Below are positions 45,370 through 54,806 of a stretch of 56,376 bases of DNA, in pieces. A program made the translations under genes and the position numbers. The notes below the pieces were generated by a model, which worked only from the letters and a program-made list of their open reading frames with translations, did no database searches and was not told the DNA's origin. Position 1 is the stretch's first letter, and every line of letters begins with the position of its first letter. Source of the DNA: Acinetobacter sp. A2 (lineage in GTDB: Bacteria > Pseudomonadota > Gammaproteobacteria > Pseudomonadales > Moraxellaceae); contig NZ_JAAZQX010000007.1 in assembly GCF_012371325.1 (NCBI RefSeq), positions 1-56,376 of the forward strand, in the 5' to 3' direction.

Positions 45370-45919
45370 ATAGTGATTGCAGATTATTTTTTAATATGAT
45401 GAAGAGCTGTCTATGCAAACCAAAGCATTTGCATCAGCATAACTCTAAATCAACTAAAAAATGCCGCAATATAAAGTATGTAAGCAGTATCGTATTTGAC
45501 CGATGTTTAAGATGTATGCGTTTCACTGAGCCAACCCAATCCTTAGGTTTCACTCAAGCATTATGATCTGCGTTTGCCTAGAACAGAAGAAAAGAAAGAC
45601 AAAAGACAGCAATTTCACTTTCGGGGTGACTTCGAGTGCAAACAACTGAATCGGCTTAAGACTGAGAGGTAATCTCATATAAGCTCCAAGATATCTGAGG
45701 TGGATAAATACCTTGCGATAAAGATATTCAATCACTTGATAAAAAACAGCAAGATTAAAGGTCGAACATTATGCATTTTTTTTGACAAAAAGCTGCTATT
45801 TTCTGCGTTATTTCTATAAATTTTATTGATTGTTTTCAACTATAAGTGCAAGTTACAGCATTTTATAAAAGTGAATAAAATTTAAGTTACTGAATTAATA
45901 TCATAAATTTCAGACATAA
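45370..45919. other. gene-free stretch upstream of gltS
   Basis: 550 bases. An open frame at 45550-45735 (minus) begins at GTG without ribosome site and is not convincing. An isolated consensus -35 TTGACA at 45782-45787 faces the plus strand without a matching -10 or gene. The gltS promoter is expected near 45380-45450. Confidence 0.4.
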
Positions 45920-45949
45920 AAAACAGAGCTTAAAATTAAGCTCTGTTTT
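45920..45949. terminator. terminator of the porin gene
   Basis: A perfect 12-bp stem AAAACAGAGCTT (45920-45931) / AAGCTCTGTTTT (45938-45949) with a 6-base loop, 24 bases after the porin stop. Confidence 0.88.
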
Positions 45950-45972
45950 GGATTTTGCTCAAAAGTAGCGAC

Positions 45973-47238
45973 TTAGAAGCTATAACGCGCCATAAAGCCT
46001 ACGCGGTCATCACTGAATTTTTCACCAGCAAATGTTTTACGTTCACCATTAATGTATTCGATACCTAAATCAACTGGTTTTACAGGTGAATAGATAAAGT
46101 TAATCCACGCTTGTTGTACTTTCTCGTTAGCACCATCATTTAAACGCGCATAGTCTGTACCATCATCTGCAAATAAAGCACCATAAGCTAAAGTTGAACG
46201 CAGTTGTGGTGAGAACTTATAAGTAGCACCCACTTGTACACCAATCGTTTCATTCTGCTCAATGTTCTTATTAGCATCAAGTTCATACGCCGAGTTATTG
46301 CCATATAAGTAGTTGCTGTTACCTTGTACATAAGATACATCAGCAGACACTTTTAATGGTTCTGAAACTTGGTAGTTGGTACCTGCAGCCACACCCCAAC
46401 CTGTTTTATCATCACCAGAAGTAGCTTTATAATGTTCTACCAATGCACGTGCAGAAGCAGAACCTTTACCTTCTGCATAAGCTTGAGTCACTTTTGCCGT
46501 TAAATTTGGTACACGATAAGTAATATCAGTACCAGAACTATTACCCTCTTCAGCAGAAACGAATAATTGTGTCGCAGGCGCTAATTTATAGTTGTAGCGT
46601 ACTTGCGGCACACGTGCTGTACCACCACCAATATTCGTGGCAAAGTCAATCATTTCTGGTGCATGATTAGACAAGAAATTCGATGTAGTTTGACCGAATA
46701 ACCAGTTATTTAAAGTCAAATAAGCATGACGGATACGTAAGTTTTCTGATTTGTCATTATCAGCACTTGCAAAATCAACTTCGATTTTACCACCAAGTTT
46801 GTTGTCACCCATTGGCGTACTAAAATCTAAACCTAAACGCGTAACTTTTGGTGTAGCGCGTAATTTATCTTTTACGTTATTTTCACCTGTTTTGTGAGTA
46901 ACGTTAAAATCATTATCCGCACCATCAATAATATAGTTTGCGTCCCCACGGATCGAACCATAAATAGATACGTCTGCACCAGATTTAGACTTTAAGCTGC
47001 TTAATGCACTTGCAGGTGCAGCAGGTTTCGCCTGTTGTACTTGGGCAATTTGAGTTTGCTGCTGTTGTTGTACTTGCTGTTGTTGCTGAATTAACGATTT
47101 CAACGCTTCAACTTCTTGACGAAGTTCTTGAATTTGTTGTTGCTCAGTTTTTGCTGCGTGAGCAGTACCCACCATTAATGTTGTAACGGCAATCGCCAAA
47201 CCTTTGATCATAAACTGACCGTTGAATAATTGACTCAT
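45973..47238 (-). CDS. DcaP-like trimeric outer-membrane porin
   Basis: A 421-residue outer-membrane channel. The signal peptide ends near AHAA (residue 29). A long coiled coil with Gln repeats follows (about 31-70), which in DcaP forms the periplasmic extension. An antiparallel beta barrel then ends in the outer-membrane C-terminal F (FMARYSF). DcaP of A. baumannii is reported to carry dicarboxylates and beta-lactamase inhibitors. GGAG is placed 6 nt before the ATG. The substrate range of this copy is not predictable. Confidence 0.85.
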   Translation of the reverse strand: MSQLFNGQFMIKGLAIAVTTLMVGTAHAAKTEQQQIQELRQEVEALKSLIQQQQQVQQQQQTQIAQVQQAKPAAPASALSSLKSKSGADVSIYGSIRGDANYIIDGADNDFNVTHKTGENNVKDKLRATPKVTRLGLDFSTPMGDNKLGGKIEVDFASADNDKSENLRIRHAYLTLNNWLFGQTTSNFLSNHAPEMIDFATNIGGGTARVPQVRYNYKLAPATQLFVSAEEGNSSGTDITYRVPNLTAKVTQAYAEGKGSASARALVEHYKATSGDDKTGWGVAAGTNYQVSEPLKVSADVSYVQGNSNYLYGNNSAYELDANKNIEQNETIGVQVGATYKFSPQLRSTLAYGALFADDGTDYARLNDGANEKVQQAWINFIYSPVKPVDLGIEYINGERKTFAGEKFSDDRVGFMARYSF

Positions 47239-47651
47239 TCATTTCTCCAAAATAAAACAACGCTGCATCCGTGCATGATGATTTTTTGAGTCATCTATCG
47301 ATTTCACATCGAATTATAAAAATGGCTTAAAAATCACCACACTTTTGCCCCAATAGACAAAGACACATCAATATTAAAAATATTACAATTTGTGTCATAT
47401 ATTACAGCCATCAATCTATCAAGTTATTGTCTTTATTAAAATCAGTTTTCCCGCACAAATATAAATAAACGATCAAAATTTCAGATCAAAAAACAAAATA
47501 AACATATTTTTCAATTAGTTAAACAGGTGGATTATTCAACTAATTGATCATTCATTAGACTATTGTATATATTTAGGTGTAGTTAAAAGTGTAATATTCC
47601 AGCTAAAAAATCAGCGTTACAGAACAAAAAATATAATTTTTTGTTCAATTC
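47239..47651. other. gene-free stretch upstream of the porin gene
   Basis: 413 bases, one of the most AT-rich parts of the window. It holds the porin promoter on the minus strand and the end of the Bcr/CflA gene. AT-rich direct and inverted runs (AACTAATTGATCATTCATTAG around 47519-47540, written in part) may bind H-NS-like or other proteins, but nothing definite can be assigned. Confidence 0.4.
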
Positions 47652-48884
47652 TTAATCTAGGTCAGGCTTAATTTTAAACGTGGCTAACATACCTGCTCCT
47701 ATAAACAGCAGCATCAACAGCGCCATATTCAGCAAGGCACTCCAGAACATAAAATTCAGTAATACTCCACCAATCAGACCACAAAAGAATTGTACACTGC
47801 CCATTACCGCGCTGGCAGTTCCTGCTCGTGCACCTTGACCCGCCATGGCCAGTGCCATCGCATTCGGGCCTGTAAAACCAATACCTGACACTGCTAAAAA
47901 CAACCCAAGCATGACCCATATTAAATCAGCTTGTGGCAAACTCCCCGCAATTACCAACAATAATGCGCCTGTTAGTTGAATGGTGCTGCCCAGCTTTAAG
48001 CGTTGTAATACACCCAATTTTCCAATGATTTTTTTATTGATGGTTGAAAACAGCATAATGCCAACGGCATTTGCACCGAACAAGTAGGCAAATGCAGTTT
48101 CACTCAGTCCGTATTGATCCATCATGACTGCACTCGAACCGCTGATATAACAAAATAAAGCACCACCAGTTAAGCAACCTGCTAACATCGGCATGCGGAA
48201 ATTTGAATCTTTTAGAATAGAACCATACAAAGTCAGCACCTGCTGAAAATTCAGGTTTAAACGGTGTTGCTTAGCTAAAGTTTCCTGAAAAAAGAAATGC
48301 ACGCATATCAAACAAACCATGCCAACACAGGCCAGCACCGCAAAAATGGCTTGCCAATTCATCCATTGCAAAACCCACGCCCCTAAAGTTGGCGCAATAA
48401 TCGGGGCAATGGTCATCACAATCATCATGCTTGAAAAGGCCTGTGCTGAAGTTTGTAAATCCAAACGATCACGAATTGCAGCCCGGGCGATCACCACCCC
48501 CACACAACCGCCAAGTGCCTGTAAAATACGTGACGCAATTAAACTCCATTCATTTTGAGCAAAAACGCACAATACACTAGCAACAGAAAACAACGCCAAG
48601 CCAAAATACAATGGTGGTTTACGTCCTATACGGTCACTGAGTGGGCCATAAATTAATTGCCCCAATGCCAAACCTAAAAAATAGGCAGGCAAACTATTAG
48701 CCACCATTTGGGTAGGTACACCAAACGCATTTGCCATGACAGGCAAAGCGGGCAAATACATATCAATCGACAATGGCCCAAGCGAGGTCAATAACGCCAA
48801 CAACAAGATCCATGCTGTTGAATATTGCTGTGAAGATGGTTGTGGCGTACCGTTAGAACTTGGTATCGTTTTTGCTATGGTCAT
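47652..48884 (-). CDS. Bcr/CflA-family drug efflux MFS transporter
   Basis: A 410-residue transporter with 12 helices. It has the group signatures LGPLSIDMYLPALP near residue 36, GLALGQLIYGPLSDRIGRKPPL (motif A, split over helices 2-3), RILQALGGCVGVVIARAAIRD and GRxxxP-type loops. Members export bicyclomycin, chloramphenicol, sulfonamides or arabinose; the substrate here is unknown. Divergent from the YccS-like gene by 145 bases. Confidence 0.9.
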   Translation of the reverse strand: MTIAKTIPSSNGTPQPSSQQYSTAWILLLALLTSLGPLSIDMYLPALPVMANAFGVPTQMVANSLPAYFLGLALGQLIYGPLSDRIGRKPPLYFGLALFSVASVLCVFAQNEWSLIASRILQALGGCVGVVIARAAIRDRLDLQTSAQAFSSMMIVMTIAPIIAPTLGAWVLQWMNWQAIFAVLACVGMVCLICVHFFFQETLAKQHRLNLNFQQVLTLYGSILKDSNFRMPMLAGCLTGGALFCYISGSSAVMMDQYGLSETAFAYLFGANAVGIMLFSTINKKIIGKLGVLQRLKLGSTIQLTGALLLVIAGSLPQADLIWVMLGLFLAVSGIGFTGPNAMALAMAGQGARAGTASAVMGSVQFFCGLIGGVLLNFMFWSALLNMALLMLLFIGAGMLATFKIKPDLD

Positions 48885-49028
48885 ATTTTATGATGAAATG
48901 GCATACTTGCAGACAAGCTTACACGCTCCATAGTATGATTTGTTGGCATCAAAGATGAATTTTCACATAATTTACCTGACTCCCATAAAACCTCAGTCTA
49001 AACAGAGCATTTGCTTAAAGGAATACAG

Positions 49029-51203
49029 TTGAAATCTTGGCTGACACGGCTGAAACAAGCGACTTATAACACCACGTTTATGTATAACATCCGCATGCTC
49101 ATTGCATTTGCGGGAACGGCATTTGTCCCCTATTTTATGGGCATGCAACTAGCCACAATTCCTCTCACGCTAGGTGTTGTGGCAGCAGGCTTAAGTGATA
49201 TTGATGACCGCTTTTCAGTGCGGATTGTCAATCAGCTATATACCTATATCGGCTTTTTTATTACCGCCACCTCTATTCAGTTTTTATTTCCACATCCGGT
49301 TTTATTTGCCACAGGTTTAATTCTTTCCTGCATTGTTTTAATTCTGCTGGGTTCACTCGGTCGACGCTACGCCACTATTTCTTATGGCTGTTTAGTGGTG
49401 TCGGTCTATTCCATGCTTGGGGTAGATTTATTTGAAGAATGGTATATGCAACCACTGCTCTTGGTTGCAGGTGCTATTTGGTATGGTTTAATTTCAACCA
49501 TTAGCTTTTTACTGTTCCCTGTGCGTGCAGTACAAGACAAGCTGTCGCATAGCTATGCATCTTTAGGTGACTTTTTATTTGCCAAATCCAATTTATTTGA
49601 TGTCGATATGACAGCAGCAAGTTATCAGCAAAGCATCATCGACCTATCGCTCGAAAATGGTAAATTAATTGGAATTTTTAACGACTTAAAAACCGCATTG
49701 CTAACCCGCTTAAAGGGAGACCGTGGGCAAAAAGATACCCGTCGCAGTTTGCAATATTATTTTGTTGCACAGGATATTCACGAACGTGCCGACTCTGCGC
49801 ATATTGACTATCAAAAACTGGCTAAAATCTTTCAGCACAGCGACATTCTGTTCCGTTTCCAACGCATTTTGTCTATTCAAGGCAAAGCCTGTAAAGACTT
49901 AAGCGAAAGTATTTTGCATCGTCAGCCGTATCTGCATAACACACGCTTTAAACATGCTTTTGAAAACTTAAAACAGTCTTTGGAAAAACTGCGAAGTGAA
50001 CAGCAATACGATCAAGTCTGGATCAATGCCCTGTTTGCCTTGTATCAGAACCTAAAATCAATTGATGCACAGTTACGCAACCTTGAAACCGAACGTAATA
50101 TCAAACTGGATAAAGCCAAATATATCGAACAGCAACTCAAAGATGATGATTTGAAAAACTGGGATGATATAGTCATCCGCATCAAACAGCATTTAACGCC
50201 TGAATCGGTGCTGTTTCGTCATGCTATTCGTTTATCCATTGTCTTATTAATTGGCTATGTATTTGTGCAAGTGACCAATATTGAATATGGCTATTGGATT
50301 TTACTGACTGCTCTATTCGTGATGCAGCCAAACTTTAACACCACTAAACGGCGTTTACGTTTGCGTATTATTGGAACATTGGCAGGCATTGTGGTCGGCT
50401 ATGCGATTTTATATTTTGTGCCTTCTGTAGAAGGTCAATTATTGATTCTGATCATTAGCGGCATGCTGTTCTTTGAACTACGCAGTAAACAATATGCACA
50501 AGCCACAGCCTTTATGACCATTTTGGCACTCATGAATTTTAACTTGGAAGGTTTGGGTTATGCTGCCGCCATTCCACGTATGCTAGATACTTTAATTGGC
50601 TGTGCATTGGCATGGTTTGGCGTGAGCTTTATTTTCCCTGACTGGAAATTCCGCCGCCTGCCCCGTACCATTCGTCGCTCACTGACAGCTCAATGTGACT
50701 ATTTGGCAGAAGTCATTGAACAATACAAACATGGACGTAACAACGGGTTAAATTATCGTGTGGTGCGTCGTGCAGCGCACAACACCGATGCCGAAGTTGC
50801 ATCACTTATTTCCACCTTAGCCACCGAGCCTGACTTTGACCCCACACAAAAAGCGCAAGCCTTTGAATTTCTGTGTCTAAATCATACCTTTATTAGCTAT
50901 ATTGCTGCCTTAGGGGCACATCGTGACAAAGTTGAAGATCAGGAAGTCCTGCAATTGCTCGACCAAGCACTTGATAATATTCGGGGTGCATTACTCAACG
51001 ATGAAATGCCAGATTTAAGTGCGCACAACATGATACAAACCATTCGTCAGCGTTTAAGCCAAAACAAGGAAGAAGATCAAAAATCCTTGATTATTTTGCA
51101 GCAATTATCCTTGATGATGAGTATTTTGCAGCAAATGAGCCGCTTAAAACAAAGTTTGAGCCATGAACACGATCAGGACGCAACAGAGCTAGCCTCTTTG
51201 TAA
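49029..51203 (+). CDS. YccS/FUSC-family inner-membrane protein
   Basis: A 724-residue protein. The TTG at 49029 is chosen because AAAGGA is 6-7 nt upstream, whereas the TTG at 49011 has none. Hydrophobic helices at about 20-165 and 400-525 flank soluble helical domains (about 170-390 and 535-720). The FUSC fold with two halves, VVAAGLSDIDDRF near residue 50 and LTALFVMQPNFNTTKRRLRLR near 435, identifies the YccS-type group. These are related to AaeB exporters of aromatic acids, but the substrate of YccS is unknown. Confidence 0.85.
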   Translation: MKSWLTRLKQATYNTTFMYNIRMLIAFAGTAFVPYFMGMQLATIPLTLGVVAAGLSDIDDRFSVRIVNQLYTYIGFFITATSIQFLFPHPVLFATGLILSCIVLILLGSLGRRYATISYGCLVVSVYSMLGVDLFEEWYMQPLLLVAGAIWYGLISTISFLLFPVRAVQDKLSHSYASLGDFLFAKSNLFDVDMTAASYQQSIIDLSLENGKLIGIFNDLKTALLTRLKGDRGQKDTRRSLQYYFVAQDIHERADSAHIDYQKLAKIFQHSDILFRFQRILSIQGKACKDLSESILHRQPYLHNTRFKHAFENLKQSLEKLRSEQQYDQVWINALFALYQNLKSIDAQLRNLETERNIKLDKAKYIEQQLKDDDLKNWDDIVIRIKQHLTPESVLFRHAIRLSIVLLIGYVFVQVTNIEYGYWILLTALFVMQPNFNTTKRRLRLRIIGTLAGIVVGYAILYFVPSVEGQLLILIISGMLFFELRSKQYAQATAFMTILALMNFNLEGLGYAAAIPRMLDTLIGCALAWFGVSFIFPDWKFRRLPRTIRRSLTAQCDYLAEVIEQYKHGRNNGLNYRVVRRAAHNTDAEVASLISTLATEPDFDPTQKAQAFEFLCLNHTFISYIAALGAHRDKVEDQEVLQLLDQALDNIRGALLNDEMPDLSAHNMIQTIRQRLSQNKEEDQKSLIILQQLSLMMSILQQMSRLKQSLSHEHDQDATELASL

Positions 51204-51349
51204 AGCTTGTTGCAAGTAGAGTGTGCGACATAACTTTTGCCGCATAAATGATTATTCACCGACCTTAGCATGATTTTGCGACAATATACTCACTGAATTG
51301 CTGTAATTAATGCTAAACTTTTTGCAGTTTTAAATTTGTTAGTTTCACT

Positions 51350-51910
51350 ATGACCGCGAAAAATTTATACGCCTATACCTTACAGCCTGTGACCTATGAA
51401 GTTTCTGAAGAAGAACAGCGTCATGCGCAATTGGTCATTTGGCGCAGCACCAATAAAATTGGCATGAAAGCATGGATCATTATGGGCGTCATTGTTGCCC
51501 TATCTGTTTTAGGCATTCTGCTGTTAAAAAATTATTCTACTATTTTCTGTTGGGTTGCCATTGTCTGTGTGGTGCTTTACTTATTAGTACGCAAATACGG
51601 CTTGGAATGGTACGTCAAACGTAAAATGAATGAATTTCCTGTACAAGAAATTAAGGGCATTCGTTTAGGCGTACAACCGCATGGCATCGTCATGCGTCAG
51701 CAAATGGGCGCTCAAGAAGGTGTAGGTGCTATTGGCTGGAAAGATGTGTACGAATGGTACAACACCCCTGAATTTATTTTAATGAACTTTAAAGTAAAAG
51801 GTCAGCAAGGTGCTTATATTTTACCAAAGCGTATGGATAGCCGAAACTTCTCCTTTAATACTATTCGTAAGCACTTAACTGAATCTGCTGGCGAAGCAAA
51901 GCAAATCTAA
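51350..51910 (+). CDS. YcxB-like membrane protein
   Basis: A 186-residue protein with two hydrophobic helices (residues about 40-62 and 66-84). A C-terminal domain (about 110-165) with GVQPHGIVMRQQMG, IGWKDVYEWYNTPEFILM and QGAYILPKRMD matches the YcxB family. Function unknown. The start ATG at 51350 lacks a clear ribosome site. It is in the same direction as the YccS-like gene but 146 bases away. Confidence 0.75.
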   Translation: MTAKNLYAYTLQPVTYEVSEEEQRHAQLVIWRSTNKIGMKAWIIMGVIVALSVLGILLLKNYSTIFCWVAIVCVVLYLLVRKYGLEWYVKRKMNEFPVQEIKGIRLGVQPHGIVMRQQMGAQEGVGAIGWKDVYEWYNTPEFILMNFKVKGQQGAYILPKRMDSRNFSFNTIRKHLTESAGEAKQI

Positions 51911-51930
51911 ATATCCTCTACTGAATAGCA

Positions 51931-51962
51931 AGCCTCTGTCCCCCGTGATGGAGGTTTTTTTT
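51931..51962 (+). terminator. terminator after the YcxB-like gene
   Basis: GCCTC (51932-51936) pairs with GAGG plus a wobble (51951-51955) around a partly paired loop, followed by eight Ts. Confidence 0.8.
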
Positions 51963-51984
51963 GATTAAAATTAAAACAATAAAC

Positions 51985-52003
51985 GATAATGAGAATAAAT
52001 ATT
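51985..52003 (+). promoter_or_regulatory. Fur box upstream of the PepSY reductase gene
   Basis: GATAATGAGAATAAATATT matches the 19-bp Fur consensus (GATAATGATAATCATTATC) at 15 positions, and the first eight are exact. It lies 65 bases before the ATG. A weaker, partial copy in the opposite sense is near 52038-52055. Confidence 0.75.
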
Positions 52004-52067
52004 ATTTGCAATACGCATTACACCTGTATTATTCTTCATCACAATTCATTCTCAACACCCACGCCTT

Positions 52068-54677
52068 ATGTTGAAAAAAACATTCTTCCAAATTCACTGG
52101 TTCCTTGGTATTACCGCTGGGCTTATTTTGTCACTCATGGGCGTGACAGGTGCAATTTATTCTTATGAACAAGAAATTCTAAAATGGATGAATCCTGAAA
52201 GTTATCAGGTACAAGTTGGGCAAACGGCCAAATTGACACCTGCTGAAATTTATGCGCATTTTCAGCAAGTACAACCCGATTATAAAATCAATAGCATTAG
52301 CATTGCCAAAGACCCTGCGGCCTCCTCAAGCATTAATATTGCCAAAGAAGGTTCAAAACGTGGGCAAAACATTCTCATTAATCCCTATTCAGCAGAAGAA
52401 CTTCCAAAAGTTAAAGGACGCGAGTTTTTTCAGTTTATTCAGCAATTACACCGCAATTTAACCGTTGGGCCAGTCGGCAAACAAATCACAGGCGCATGTA
52501 CGCTTATTCTGATTTTCTTTGTGTTAAGTGGTATTTATTTGCGCTGGCCAAAACGTCATTCATTCAAACAATGGTTCGCAATTAAACCCCAACTTAAAGG
52601 GCGCAATTTTATTTGGGACTTACATGCTGTTGTAGGCACATGGGTCATCATTTTTTATCTGATTTTAGCCTGTACTGGACTGTTTTGGTCTTATGATTGG
52701 TGGCGTGGTGGCATGTACAAAGTACTGGGGGTGGAACGACCACAGCCTCAGCAACAAGCTCAACCTCGAGCGAATGCCTCGAATCCAACTCAGCTTAATG
52801 CAGCATCGAGTACTCCTTCTATAGAGCAGAAATCATCAGAAAATAAAAAACCGAAAAATAATATAGATGCTGCTCAAATCCAACTTGCCTTAAATCAGGC
52901 GTGGCATCACTTCCCGCAACAATTAGGACGTGATTATTCCAACATTACCTTCAATGTGCCCAAACAAGCCAATGCGGAAATTGACATCAATTTTGTGGAT
53001 GCCATTCCTCAGCATGAACGTGCACGCAACACGGCGACCTTTAATTATCAAAATACCAAGATCACTACATTACAGCTCTATGCAGACAAAAAACTTAATG
53101 AAAAAATCATGAGCAGCATGTTGCCTGTGCATCGTGGTAGTTTCTTCGGCCCGATTTATCAGTTTATGGTCATGCTGGCTTCATTAATGATGCCATTATT
53201 CTTCATTACAGGCTGGATGCTATATCTGAAACGTCGTAAACAAAAACGCTTAACTGTAGCAGCACGTCAATCGCAGCAGCAATTCAGTATTGACCCAAAT
53301 GCTGAGCAATGGTTAATTGTTTATGCCACGCAAACAGGTGTAGCAGAGCAATTGGCATGGCGCACAGCAACGAGTTTGCAAGAAGCGCATCAACCTGTCA
53401 CTGTCAAAGCTATTCAAGAATTGCAGACAGCTGACCTCAAAGACAATACCCAAATATTGTTTGTTGCCAGCACCTACGGCACAGGAGATGCACCCGATTT
53501 AGCCTCTAACTTTGTGAAAAAAATCATGTCACAAAGCTTAAACCTCTCTCATTTACGTTATGCAGTTTTAGCTCTAGGCTCTAAAGAATATCCTGACAGT
53601 TATTGCGATTTTGGTCATCGTCTTGCTGCATGGCTGCAACGCAATCAGGCTCAAGCTTTATTTGACACCATAGAGGTAGACAATGCCAATCCTGCCGATG
53701 TACAACGCTGGAATCAAGCGTTAGCACAGGTGACACAGCTTGAATTGCAAAGTATGCAAATTGATAAAACCTTTGATACATGGCGTTTGCAACAACGTGA
53801 TTTACTCAATCCAGATAGTTTAGGTGCACCTGCATTTAATATTGAACTTGTACCGCAGCACGAAGCGCATTGGGCTGCAGGTGATATTGCCGAAATTCAA
53901 CCTGGCAATAGCACGGCACGTATTCAATCCTTTTTAGCGCAACATCAACTAGATGCACAAACACTTGTGCCGAAACAGCAGCAAACGCTGCAACAATGGC
54001 TTTGGGATAAAGACTTAACTGTTCACATTCAGCCGTTTCAAAGCCTTGAAGATTTATTGGTACAACTGCCTGTACTACCAAGCCGTGAATATTCAATTGC
54101 CAGCATCCCAACTCAACAAGTTTTGCGCTTGGTGGTACGCCAACAAGCTGATGCGCAAGGAAAACTTGGCTTAGGCTCGGGGTGGCTGACTCAACATGCA
54201 GAATTGGGACAAAACATTGCCCTTCGCATTCGGAATAATCCTAGCTTCCATTTAATTGCAGATAATCGCCCAATTATTTGTATTGGTAACGGTACTGGAC
54301 TTGCAGGTTTGATGAGCCTATTACACGCACGTACGCGTCTTAATTACAGCCAAAATTGGTTAATTTTTGGTGAGCGCCAACAAGCACATGATTTCTTCTA
54401 TCAACGTACCATTGAAGCTTGGGTTAATACAGGCATGTTGCAACGACTTGATTTAGCCTTCTCGCGTGATCAAGATGAAAAAATTTATGTTCATCATAAA
54501 TTACGTGAACACGCTGCTGAACTAAAACAGTGGATTACAAACGGTGCTGTAATTTATGTATGTGGCAGTATTCAGGGCATGGCCAGTGATGTCGATCACG
54601 CCTTACAAGATATTTTAGGCGATGACCAACTCGAACAATTACGCCTACAAGGTCGTTATCGTCGCGATGTATATTAA
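52068..54677 (+). CDS. PepSY-membrane / flavodoxin / FAD-NADPH reductase fusion
   Basis: An 869-residue protein. The order is a PepSY-TM domain with four helices (about 10-30, 140-165, 185-215, 365-390) and conserved His residues (HWFLG, LHRNL, DLHAVVG, PVHRG) that may hold haem, then a flavodoxin-like FMN domain (about 415-560, with VYATQTGVAEQ and STYGTGDAPD), then a FAD/NADPH module like that of sulfite reductase alpha (REYSIAS near 671, GNGTGLAGL near 740, VCGSIQGMASDV near 830). Electrons probably flow from cytosolic NADPH through FAD and FMN to haem and then a periplasmic acceptor such as ferric iron. The Fur box upstream supports an iron role. TMs are placed by hydrophobicity only. Confidence 0.85.
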   Translation: MLKKTFFQIHWFLGITAGLILSLMGVTGAIYSYEQEILKWMNPESYQVQVGQTAKLTPAEIYAHFQQVQPDYKINSISIAKDPAASSSINIAKEGSKRGQNILINPYSAEELPKVKGREFFQFIQQLHRNLTVGPVGKQITGACTLILIFFVLSGIYLRWPKRHSFKQWFAIKPQLKGRNFIWDLHAVVGTWVIIFYLILACTGLFWSYDWWRGGMYKVLGVERPQPQQQAQPRANASNPTQLNAASSTPSIEQKSSENKKPKNNIDAAQIQLALNQAWHHFPQQLGRDYSNITFNVPKQANAEIDINFVDAIPQHERARNTATFNYQNTKITTLQLYADKKLNEKIMSSMLPVHRGSFFGPIYQFMVMLASLMMPLFFITGWMLYLKRRKQKRLTVAARQSQQQFSIDPNAEQWLIVYATQTGVAEQLAWRTATSLQEAHQPVTVKAIQELQTADLKDNTQILFVASTYGTGDAPDLASNFVKKIMSQSLNLSHLRYAVLALGSKEYPDSYCDFGHRLAAWLQRNQAQALFDTIEVDNANPADVQRWNQALAQVTQLELQSMQIDKTFDTWRLQQRDLLNPDSLGAPAFNIELVPQHEAHWAAGDIAEIQPGNSTARIQSFLAQHQLDAQTLVPKQQQTLQQWLWDKDLTVHIQPFQSLEDLLVQLPVLPSREYSIASIPTQQVLRLVVRQQADAQGKLGLGSGWLTQHAELGQNIALRIRNNPSFHLIADNRPIICIGNGTGLAGLMSLLHARTRLNYSQNWLIFGERQQAHDFFYQRTIEAWVNTGMLQRLDLAFSRDQDEKIYVHHKLREHAAELKQWITNGAVIYVCGSIQGMASDVDHALQDILGDDQLEQLRLQGRYRRDVY

Positions 54678-54714
54678 CTCGGTATGAGAACCTTAATGTC
54701 ATTCTACTGAGATC

Positions 54715-54748
54715 AAAAACACTCAGCCAAACATGATTTGGCTGAGTG
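54715..54748 (-). terminator. strong hairpin with U-tract on the minus strand
   Basis: CACTCAGCCAAA (54720-54731) pairs perfectly with TTTGGCTGAGTG (54737-54748). The T-tract is only on the minus strand (54715-54719). It lies between two plus-strand genes, where it probably still slows plus-strand transcription. Confidence 0.6.
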
Positions 54749-54806
54749 ACCAATTGGAATAAGATTTAGATATACTGATTTGCACCAATGTATTGAATTG
54801 AAGCTT

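Noticed and set aside
45550..45735. 61-codon minus-strand frame upstream of the porin terminator
   Set aside because: It starts at GTG without Shine-Dalgarno and its composition looks random.
45782..45787. Isolated TTGACA -35 consensus on the plus strand
   Set aside because: No -10 within 15-19 bases and no plus-strand gene downstream for 3 kb.
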